A stretch of 64,000 bases of DNA. Source: Cordilura impudica. Taxonomy: Eukaryota > Arthropoda > Insecta > Diptera > Scathophagidae. Positions 55,566-64,000 of the stretch are shown here, piece after piece; positions within the stretch are counted from its first letter, which is position 1, and every line of letters starts with the position of its first letter. Under the pieces are notes generated by a model. It did no database searches. It was not told where the DNA came from and saw nothing but the letters and a program-made list of their open reading frames with translations. The translations under genes and the position numbers were made by a program. Where the stretch lies: the NCBI GenBank assembly GCA_963682025.1, contig OY821520.1:2217305-2281304 (forward strand), read 5' to 3'.

Positions 55566-56705
55566 AATTCCTTATTGAGGCCAAACTTGGAATTTTGGCA
55601 TATTTTAAAAAAATAATTGTTCTAGTACACTAGATGAAACCCTTTTCTTTTACGCAAACTTATCCTTATATGCTCGTAGGGTTAAATTATCCAAAATTCA
55701 GCAGTATTTGCAAAATATTTGAATTTTTTGACTAAATCGTCCTATACTAGCTTGGGGTCATTTTTCATAATCATGAAAATTGGTAAAATATAGCACAACT
55801 TTATTTCCCAACCCATAGTAGGGTTTTCATATAGTTTACTACAACAATTAATTTTTTTTATTTGTCAAAATTCACATTTAGTTATTATATTTTATTATAT
55901 TTTAAGCGTCACATCTAAAACTTCAACAACACTTACAAAATATTTGAATTTTTTTTAATAAATTGTCTTTTATTAGCTTGGGGTCATATGTGACCTCAAG
56001 TCCAAAAGGGTTATTGGGGTCATATTATCTTTTCCGAAACCCTAAGCTATTAAGATAAAATATCACATTTAAAAGTAGAAAAATTTTTTATACAAAGTAT
56101 TTAATTTACTGAATATTTCACAAAAAATGAATTTTTCTCTAAATCCGCAAAAAAAAAATTCTTTGTAAAAGAAATTCTAGCACACGAATTTACTTAATAA
56201 TTCACACAGTTAATCTGTAATATATATGTAACAAAACTTGAAGGCGCAAGATCCATTTTGTTAAATTTTGTTTAAGAAATTTTTTTTAAAACTTTAAAAA
56301 GGAGTTCTCAAAATTTTATCAAAAAAATCTTCCATTTTTGGTCTCATTGCATAATAGGTTAAGAGTGTGGTAATAATACAATACTTCATGTTTGATTGCT
56401 CATTGGTATAGAGACCAAAAAATAAATTATGGCTTTAATTGATTTCTTAAAGCTGAAAATATTTCCGTCACATTTCCCGACCTAGATTTTTTTTTGGCAC
56501 AAAAGTGGTCTTGGCGAGTTTTTAATCGATTTTGAAGTTATATAGCTTTTTGAAAAAGTAATTTAGTACTAATATCGATTCACATAACAACTTGTCAAAA
56601 AAAATAAACTATAGAACGAAATTTTCGTAAAATCTGAAAAAAAAAGTCATATTTTCCCCATATAAACACTGGAAATTCTCAGTCACGTTAAACAACCTCT
56701 AAATA
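55566..56705 (+). repeat. Dispersed 1.1 kb repeat, copy B
   Basis: Opposite orientation to 32255-33367, about the same length and diverged. It also holds an internal inverted repeat: 55575-55640 (GGAATTTTGGCATATTTTAA, GTACACTAGATGAAACC) pairs with 55795-55885. Non-coding. Confidence 0.6.
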
Positions 56706-56811
56706 TTTGTTGGCGGACCCAAAGCTTTCTATTTCTGAGTTTTCTTTTTTTTTTTGCTATTCGCCCAGTTCTAGGGGGGTGAGACCGGGAGTTGAACACT
56801 TTTTTATTAAG
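56706..56811. other. Short spacer
   Basis: Nothing recognised. Confidence 0.4.
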
Positions 56812-58133
56812 ATAAGATAAGATAAGATAAGGAAGGCTAAACGCACTGCGACCAATTTGATCTTTTGTGCAGCCCATGGTTGTCCTAAAGATTAAGGCTT
56901 CTTATGAAGCCAATTACCCTATTTGGCATTAGTTTGTCCCGGGGGGATACAATGTATTCTCCAAGTGCAAGGATTCTCTTACCACTTGGACATTCACAGA
57001 GAATATGTTCTGCTGTTACCACCTCCTGTTCGCAGAACCTACATGTGTCCCTTCATTCGTAGATGATATCTAAGATTGCAGTGTCCTGTAAAGAATCCCG
57101 TTAAGGTCCTTAAGTCCTTTTTATCAAGGGCAAGTAGTCTTTCCGATTGAACACTGGATGGAGTTATGAATCTCTTGGCCTGCCGTTGACCTGGACTTTT
57201 GTCCCAGTTTTCGGCAATTTGTGATTTTCTCCACTCCCTCATTTTTTCCTTTGTGTGTCCCATTGGAACACCACAGAAAGGTTCCGGACCGATGAAAGGA
57301 CGACGGGCCCCTCGATTGGCTAGGCAATCGGCCCTTTCGTTCCTTGCATGTCCTTCATGTCCCGGAATCCAGCATAGAGTTAATTTGTTGCATCTACCTA
57401 ATTCGTTTAGCTTTTCGATGCACTCCCGCACCAGTTTGGACGTCACTTTGTAGGCCATTATTGCCTTAAGTGCAGCCTGACTGTCGGATAGTATATAAAT
57501 GAGTGCCTTTTTTGTCTTTCTTCTGAGACATTCAGTCACGCATGTAAGAATAGCGAAGACCTCCGCTTGGAAAATGGATGGGTATTTACCCATGGATAAG
57601 GCACGTTGAAAGTTGGGATCAAATATGCCCGCGCCCGTGTCCCCATTTGTTTGTTTTGAGCCATTTGTGAACCACACATGAGAACCTTGCTCTGGTTCCC
57701 AGGTCCCAATGGTCCATGTGCTCCGCTCCAATATCATGGTTTCAAATTCCCTGATGAATATATTTTTTGGTAACATTCTGTCCGTGACTCTCGCCACCGG
57801 GTCGTGGATGAAGAGCCTCGCGACTCTCATGTGACCCTTTAGGTCACCGTCCTTCATGCTACCAAAATCCTGAAGTCGTACGGCACTCATGCACGCATCT
57901 TCAATGATCGAAATATGAAGTGGTGTAATGTTAAGCATGATGCCGATAGCATCTGTTGGGCACGTTCTGTTCGCCCCTGTAACACGAATACAGGCAATGC
58001 GGTACACCTTGTTCAGGATTGCTTTTGCTTTGGTTTGCTCAACCTTCGGCCACCATGCAAGGGCCGAGTAGGTAATTATTGGTTTCACAATAGTTTCAAA
58101 CGACCAGTAGATCACGTGGGGCTTTAAGCCCCA
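56812..58133 (-). pseudogene. LOA-like relic: RT thumb, RNase H, zinc knuckle
   Basis: Minus strand from WGLKPHVIYWSFETIVKP, through YSALAWWPKV, to RNase H: HVWFTNGSKQTNGDTGAGIF (first catalytic Asp now Asn), SIFQAEVFAILTCV (Glu), YILSDSQAALKAI (Asp), WIPGHEGHARNERADCLANR (last Asp). 57039-58115 is one open frame; an extra base near 57045 then shifts into CRFCEQEVVTAEHILCECPS, the zinc knuckle, ending SLNL. The 3' tail is (TTATC)4 at 56812-56831. Confidence 0.85.
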
Positions 58134-58545
58134 CAGCTCTCTGTGTACGCTGATGATATGTTTGATTGTAATTCAGATGCTTCATAATCAATTACCCTAG
58201 TGCTTTCTATTAGCACTTCCGAATAATTAGCATTGTTACCTAAATGGTATCGAAATTTATCCCAGTTAGTCTTTTTAGGATTTCGATAGTGTTGATCAGT
58301 GTTCATAGAACTAACTATGTCAAAAACTATATGTTAATGATCTGACATAGAGAGTTCACTAGAAACCTGCCAGTTTGAGATGGCGAAAGATAGATTAGAA
58401 CTAGTCAAAGTAAGATCTAAAACCTCTGTTCTGATTGAGTTCCTAAATGTCGGTTCGTCACCCCTGTTTGCAATACTTAAATTATATTTACAGATAAATT
58501 CAAGAAGAGACTCTTTTTTATTAATAGTCACCCTAATATATATAT
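58134..58545 (-). pseudogene. LOA-like endonuclease fragment joined to the RT relic
   Basis: KKESLLEFICKYNLSIANRG, EPTFRNSIRTEVLDLTLTSS, NWQVSSELSMSDH, then KKTNWDKFRYHLGNN and SNISSAYTESCG. This is the second half of an APE endonuclease plus linker. Next to it, with no spacer, comes the RT thumb, so about 1.3 kb (the RT palm and fingers) is deleted. One stop after SDH. The Helitron at 58549 cuts off the upstream part. Confidence 0.75.
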
Positions 58546-58548
58546 ATA

Positions 58549-58921
58549 TCTATAATATTAATAGGCTAGGCGATTTCTTGTGACTGATGTTTTGTTCTAC
58601 CGTTTCATCCCGATTTTGACCAAAGTATATTATTTGAAAGGTATTTCTTTTTAGCCGTTTTAAAGATTTACAGATTTTTAAATTTTTTCCTTTATTTTGA
58701 GAAAATGGCATTTAAAGTTGCTACTAACACATACATAAAATTATACAATGCTATGTGCGTGTTTATAAAATATGTTAATGTGTTTGTAATAAAAATGAGT
58801 TTGTTTTTTGTGTTGATTTGTGAATTGACTATAATTGATTAGCATACTTTTAGGGTCTTTATTTAATGAAATAAAATTTCCTATAATTTGAACTCGAATT
58901 TCGAGGGCTGGAATCTGCTAG
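58549..58921 (+). mobile_element. Helitron H1, complete non-autonomous copy
   Basis: 5' TC (TCTATAATATTAATAGGCTA), 3' CTAG, with the hairpin CTCGAA-TTTCGAG (about 58893-58905) some 11 bp before CTAG, and A before and T after, as Helitron insertions between A and T require. 373 bp, non-coding. Best reference for the family here (others at 6955, 25226 and 61645). Confidence 0.8.
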
Positions 58922-59389
58922 TATATATAATTTTAGAAATATAACATTTTGAGATAAATATTTTCAAACTATAGATCATCTGATTTTGACCATTGATATT
59001 TGGTAATAAAATAACCCATTCGTCGTATGTCAAATATACTTCTAAAGCCATCCAAACGACGCCTAAAGTGAAAGAAAGATAACTGTAACTGTGTTTAACC
59101 GTGAGTCTTTAATGAGTTCTCACTTCACACGTCAAGTTGAGTTGAGTTTCTTATTTAACTATTTCTTTGCTGAGTAAGGTATAACATTTCCTGCAAACTG
59201 CCAATGAATCCTGAAGAGGTGAGGAAACCCCATTCGTTGATTTTAAATAGTAATTTTTTCTGTTAAATCTAATTTTTTTGTTAAATTATTGAAAAACCAA
59301 TCGAAATTTTGTAAATTCTAGTGGACAATGTGTTAAAAGTAAATGAACTTTAAAATTTTTAAGAAAAAATTTCCATTTTAATCCTTAAA
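58922..59389. other. AT-rich spacer
   Basis: Nothing recognised. Confidence 0.5.
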
Positions 59390-60170
59390 CAAGTAAAAAA
59401 AATTATAGTCGGTCTAGACCGACTATACGATACCCTATACCACGCGTTCAGAGACCCTATCTCTTAGGCCCAACTAACTTGAAAATAAGCAAAAACCAAA
59501 TTTGAGTGGGATTTTTATTATTTTTTTTGGCCGCAGATATGAAAAAGTTCATTTCGGGTGCTAATCTATAAAGGGACTAGGTCCAAAAATGGACCGATCC
59601 TGATCATGTTTGGTAAAGTCTCTTGTATTTTGCAAAAATATGTACAAACAACATTTGAGAAGAATCAGTGCAATATTTTTGTTTTTTAATAGATTTAAGT
59701 GAAGATCGGGAAGCAGCTCTATATGGGGCCAAAGGCATAATTTTTGGACTACACATTAATGGACGTAATGAACGCATAAAAAAGCCGATTTGAGTAAGAT
59801 CTATGTATATGACAATTTGGATCTTATGGCAATTTATGTCGATTTCATAGGGGTAATTTGTATGGGGGCTAGGTCTGAACATGGACCGATTCTCACCAAT
59901 TTCAACAGCGTTCATCCTATGGCCGATAGAAGCTTATATACCAAATTTCATCAAAATATATTCATATTTGCGACCTGCAGTTTGATTACAAGCTTTACAT
60001 GGACACACAGACGGACGGACGGAAGGACGGACGGACATTGTTAAATCAACTCAGAAAGTGATTCTGATTCGATCGGTATAATTAAAGATGGATCTAGGTC
60101 AAATATTTTTGGTTGTTACAAACAGCAGCACAAAGTCATTATACCCAAACCACATAGTGGTATAGGGTAT
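59390..60170 (-). mobile_element. Helentron-like non-autonomous repeat, copy R4
   Basis: Inverted copy with the same parts: the 24-nt palindrome at 59404-59427, GGACGGACGG tract at about 60010-60040, and final GGTATAGGGTAT. Like R3 it has CGGCCATAGGATGAA. Confidence 0.7.
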
Positions 60171-60654
60171 AAAAATATTCGGTGCTTATTAAAAAGATTC
60201 CAAAAAATAGTCCTTATCCACATAAATTTTAAAGGCATTGAAAATAAAATGACTTTTTTGACTGACTTCAATAGTTACGATATAAATGGGAAAGAGTACA
60301 GCAGCATAGAGCAGAAATGAAAATAAAAATAATCTTCAAATGAAAATATCCTGTTGGTGAATGTGAATTGTTCTTTTATTTTTTTTTATTTTTTTATTTC
60401 ATATTGACTTTTATGCAATGAAAAAAAAAAACACACAAATTGCACTGACAACCTAAAAAAGCTAAGACAACATCAAGAAACAAACGATAAATTCATAACG
60501 TAACGACAATAAACTCAAAAATCAACAATGAATCATTGAAAAATAATATTTGCGATGGTTGTTATTTTATCGTAAATATTAATCATTATTAAATTTAAGA
60601 ACGATACACTTTTTCAAGCGATGTTCAATACTCTTTATTACATAAAATATGAAC
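60171..60654. other. AT-rich spacer
   Basis: Nothing recognised. Confidence 0.5.
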
Positions 60655-61560
60655 GAAGGCGGTCCCAGAACAATCCGACCTGACATATAGATGGCGGTAT
60701 TAGTTTGAAATAAATTAGTTTGGTGAAAAGTGGCAACCTTATTAAGCATATGTTTTATGTTTCAAGGCGCCACGTTGGAGCCGTTTTTTTTGAGCCATCA
60801 AAATAACGATGTCAGTGAATTTTTAAACATGGCAAAAATTGGTCACCGTTATGTTATTCAATTCTTCCATTTGAAAGGTCTCACTCCAAGCAATATTATG
60901 GTTGAGCTAGATTGTACTCTAGTTGAGTCTGCTCCTTCGTTTACGACTATAAGATATTGGATGACAGAGTTTAATCCAGGCCACAGGAGCTGCCATAAGG
61001 TGTCCATGCTAGAAACGGTTAAGAAAATCCACAAAATGGTATTGTATGAGCATCGGCTAAATAATTTTACATCTGCGACAAAGCAACAATCAAAATAGTG
61101 GGCTGAAATGGGAAAATCGTGTCCAAAGATGGCGAAGGCAGGCAAGGTTACGGCGTCTATTTTTAGGGATGCGATAATTTTTGTTGAATATTTTCAAAAA
61201 TGAAAAACAATCAGCGACGAATATTATGCTAACTTACTGCTGCATTTAAGTGATGGAATTAAGAAAAAAAGCCTCATTTGGCGAAAGATAAATAGTTGTT
61301 TCATCAAGACAATGCACCAGTTCCCACATCCACTATTGCGATGGCCAAACTCCATGAATTAAAGTTTGAATTGCTTTGCCAGAGTTAGCTCTCTCGGATT
61401 ATTTTCTATTATTACCTATTTTAAGGAGCTAGACAGTTCTTACTCTAAACAGGATATCGAAGGGAAACTATGGAAAATCGCTGAGAAAAATGTATCGAGC
61501 TAAAAGGATATTGTGTGTTTTGATTATAAGGTCGGTATTCATCTCGCCATTTACTCATAG
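60655..61560 (+). pseudogene. mariner transposase relic 2
   Basis: A relic of a different mariner lineage from that at 6340. MAKIGHRYVIQFFHLKGLTP, NIMVELDCTLVESAPSFTTI, MTEFNPGHRSC, LETVKKIHKMVL, then a deletion from HRLNNF to TSATKQQSK; further on AGKVTASIFRDAIIF, YYANLLLHLSDGIKKKS, LIWRKI and a frameshifted CFIKTMHQ (the second Asp motif). The helix-turn-helix C-terminal part and the first catalytic Asp region are lost. Confidence 0.8.
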
Positions 61561-61644
61561 TGGCTCAACCATTTTGTTTGAGACTTTTTTTACACAAGTG
61601 TTCACTGAAAATGTTGTGTATTCGATCAAAAACGATATTTACTA

Positions 61645-61907
61645 CTAGCAGATTCCAGCCCTCGAAATTCGAGTGCAAATTCTAGGAAATTTTATTTTTT
61701 CATTAAATTAAGACCCTAAAGGTATGCTAATCAATTATAGCCAATTCTCAAACCAACACAAAAAAACAAACTCATTTTTGTTACAAACATATTAACAAAT
61801 TTACACAACACACACATAGCATTGTATAATTTTATGTATGTGTTAGTAGCAACTTTAAATGCAATTTACTCCACGGCTAAAGAGAAATGTCTTTCAAATA
61901 ATATACG
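61645..61907 (-). mobile_element. Helitron H2, interrupted by the Transib-like element
   Basis: Minus-strand 3' end CTAG at 61645-61648 with the perfect hairpin CTCGAAATTCGAG. It matches the other Helitron copies up to AAATAATATACG at 61907, where CACAGTGG begins; other copies read on as TTTGGTCAAA or TTTGGTCAAAATCGG. So the Helitron is not truncated but interrupted there. Confidence 0.75.
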
Positions 61908-64000
61908 CACAGTGGCGCCCGTAGAGCAAACGAGGTTGCAAAAATTAAAATTTTCATGTGCGCCGACGAAGTTTTGAATAAATCCATGTTATAGAAAACT
62001 TTTCAACGATTTCAAATATGCTACTCTTAATAATATCACATTTTTAGTTTAGAAGATATAACCGTTCAAAGTTGACCGACCTTCGGTTTTCAAAAAAACA
62101 CACAATTTTTAGTCAATTTGTTGCGATTTCAGGTGTAATATCACGAAAAATAGGTAACGAATCGCCTTATTTTTTGTTTATATTGATTGATGTATTTATT
62201 AAATGTACATATAATAATAAAAAAAAATTAACTGTTTGCTTTGTGTTTCTCCTGGTAAATCCCTATTTAAAAACTATCCGTTTTTTCACTATTTTTCAAC
62301 TTTGACGGAAAATAAAAAAATCTATATTTTTCTATATTTGCCACATTTGCAAAACATGTTCTTTCATTATTTCTTTACATAATTCAAAAGGTTTTATCTG
62401 CCCGTACGTGCCCGTTTGGCTTCTAAAGGTAAAAAAAGTTAAAAAGACATGGTTGCAGAAATTGCAAAGTTTTGACTGACAGTAGTTTGATCTAATAGTT
62501 TGAAAATTGCATTATTTTTAGACGGTTGTCTACCTCTGCCAAAGTCTACTCCCAATATTCTGTTACAGACACAGGATGCACAAAAAACTACTCATTGAAA
62601 TTCGCAGGTACGCACCTCACTTAAAAATTACTTTGGAGTACAAATGGTCAAGAACAATATTGACTTATGGTCCCTCCAGGTAGGCACAAATCTTATTTAG
62701 ACACGAGCATAATATCAAAATTGCATAATTCAGCCTAAATCCATATGTATGCAGGGAAAAGGTAAATTTTTAGGCATGGTAGCATAAGCCTATATATTGC
62801 AAAATAAGCATAATACCTGGATTAGTCTACGACTGAAAGTTGGCGCAACAAGTATTGAAACCATGGCGTTAAACAATTTAAGTACTGAAAACATGGTGTT
62901 AAACAATTTAAAATTATTTGAACTGTTTAGAAGGTCAACCACACCAAAGTTTTTCACGGAAGCTGCTTTAGAAGAACTTGATAGCTTATACGGAAATATT
63001 GAGAAAAGCGAAATTATAAAAAATAATTTTTATCTGATATATGCAAATATTAAGGCAAAATGGGTGAAATCTAATCGAACCATTCAGAACATCAACTCTA
63101 AATACGAGGACTGGCTTAATGAAGACACCATTCTGGATATATTGGCAGTAGATAAACCCACCACATCAACCAGAGGAACAAAAGGAAGGCCAAAAAAAAG
63201 TATTGAGGAGTGTTCAATTTTCACAAGAAAGAGGAAACTTGCCGATGCCACCAATGACTTGACCACGAAGCATTTATCGGACGCGCTGTCTATTAAATAT
63301 ACAGAGGATAGTGAAAGAGTTAGGTCGCAGATTACAAAATCTGTTGCTGATGCAAGCCCATTGCGACTAAAAAGGATTAAGGAAATCATTCCCACGCCTA
63401 CAAACGCACACATTAAAAAGTATGATTCCGAAGAAGCCTTGGCCTTGTTTATGGACTTACAACTTTCCAAAGAAAAATATGAGATACTACGGGCATCCTT
63501 AATGCGACACGGGGCTGACGTTTTACCAGGATACAAGCATATTACGCAAGCCAAAATAAATTCACGACCACTGCATACGGAGTTTACGGAGGTCTCTGTG
63601 AAAGCCAATCTGCAGGATTTCATGGGCCATACAGCAAAACGGTTGTTGGAGAGTCTTCCTGAAAATGAGGTGAAAATTCTTCCTGAGAAACTGACATTGA
63701 TCAGCAAATGGGGCTGCGATGGACATCCGGACAAAGCGTTTATAAGCAAAGGATATCTTCCGATGACGCTACAATATCGGACGGAAATATGTTTATGGCA
63801 TCTGTTGTTCCTTTGCGGCTAAAATCTGATGTTCCCTACACTGGAAAAATCCACGTCCGTCATCAGTGCATTATTGCCGACCAATAATGTTTCAGTTTGC
63901 AAGGGAATCGGCAGAACTCATAAGGACCACGGTGAAGGACATTGAAGAACAAATAAGCAAGATTAAGCCTACAAAGCTACAAATTGGAGAAGGAAAATAT
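61908..64000 (+). mobile_element. Transib/RAG1-like DNA transposon T3, 5' part
   Basis: Starts CACAGTGGCGCCCGTAGAGC exactly at a break in a Helitron. A 950-bp leader without genes is followed by a RAG1/Transib-like transposase gene that runs off the window, so the right end is not visible. The leader is not alike to that of T1, so this is a different Transib-like family. Confidence 0.65.
62863..64000 (+). pseudogene. Transib/RAG1-like transposase, N-terminal and first catalytic region
   Basis: Probable start ATG 62863 (MALNNLSTENMVL); an upstream in-frame ATG at 62797 is possible. Open to the block LTLISKWGCDGHPD, whose CDG (63715-63723) fits the first catalytic Asp of RAG1/Transib transposases. 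A single-base indel near 63740 shifts into YKQRISSDDATISDGN-MFMASVVPLRL, and another near 63830 into KNPRPSSVHYCRPIMFQF and VKDIEEQISKIKPTKLQI, still open at the window end. GRPKKSIEECSIFTRKRK is a basic AT-hook-like region. Apart from about two indels it looks young. The catalytic assignment is inference. Confidence 0.65.

Noticed and set aside
58113..58132. Palindrome GTGGGGCTT-T-AAGCCCCAC as a regulatory site
   Set aside because: It falls on the coding motif WGLKPH of the LOA-like RT, next to the deletion joint; probably chance.

Overview
This 64 kb window looks like AT-rich, repeat-dominated DNA of a higher fly (Diptera, probably a calyptrate). I infer this from the element mix: copia, BEL/Pao, jockey and LOA-type retrotransposons, mariner/Tc1, Helitrons and repeats carrying a (GTCY)n tract. 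I found no convincing host protein-coding gene and no intact RNA gene. Nearly everything recognisable is a mobile element or its remains, so the window is best read as a nest of insertions in intergenic, intronic or heterochromatic sequence.

Layout. 1-7.2 kb: T-rich heptamer arrays (TTTTTCA/TTTTTAA type) interleaved with two near-identical Helentron-like repeats, a Penelope-like 3' end with a hammerhead-like motif, and a mariner relic. 9.4-11.3 kb: a terminal fragment of a CACTGTG-ended DNA transposon and a BEL/Pao gag relic. 11.3-20.9 kb: a four-layer nest. A BEL gag relic abuts a heptamer-array head block; that block is split by a copia element (176-bp LTRs, AAGCA target duplication); copia is itself split by a nearly full-length LOA-like non-LTR element (9-bp target duplication, AACCT tail). 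20.9-21.6 kb: another heptamer array. 22.8-34.2 kb: Transib/RAG1-like transposon pieces with CACTGTG/CACAGTG ends, including a pair of long inverted arms. They surround a relic of an uncharacterised transposon protein with a predicted intron that holds a 2 kb A-rich array. 34.7-37.5 kb: a foldback-like inverted repeat and a MITE with a paralogous empty site. 38.8-47.6 kb: LOA-like and jockey-like relics, one inserted in the other. 47.8-51.0 kb: a complete DNA transposon with terminal inverted repeats of more than 400 bp coding for that same uncharacterised protein family, and carrying a tRNA-derived SINE. 52.6-61.9 kb: Helitrons, MITE, a Tc1/mariner-like transposase, LOA remnants, a Helentron-like repeat and a second mariner relic. 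61.9-64 kb: the 5' part of a young Transib/RAG1-like element, inserted in a Helitron and running off the end.

The elements do not work together as a pathway. What links them is history: target-site duplications, empty-site paralogs and nested positions let the order of insertion be read. The most interesting parts are (1) the RAG1/Transib-like transposases with ends matching the recombination-signal heptamer, (2) the TIR transposon that gives a mobility context to a protein family usually annotated only as hypothetical, with two copies holding predicted introns at different places, and (3) the heptamer-array element with a conserved head. All calls are from reading sequence by eye; family names are from motif recognition, not from database searches.
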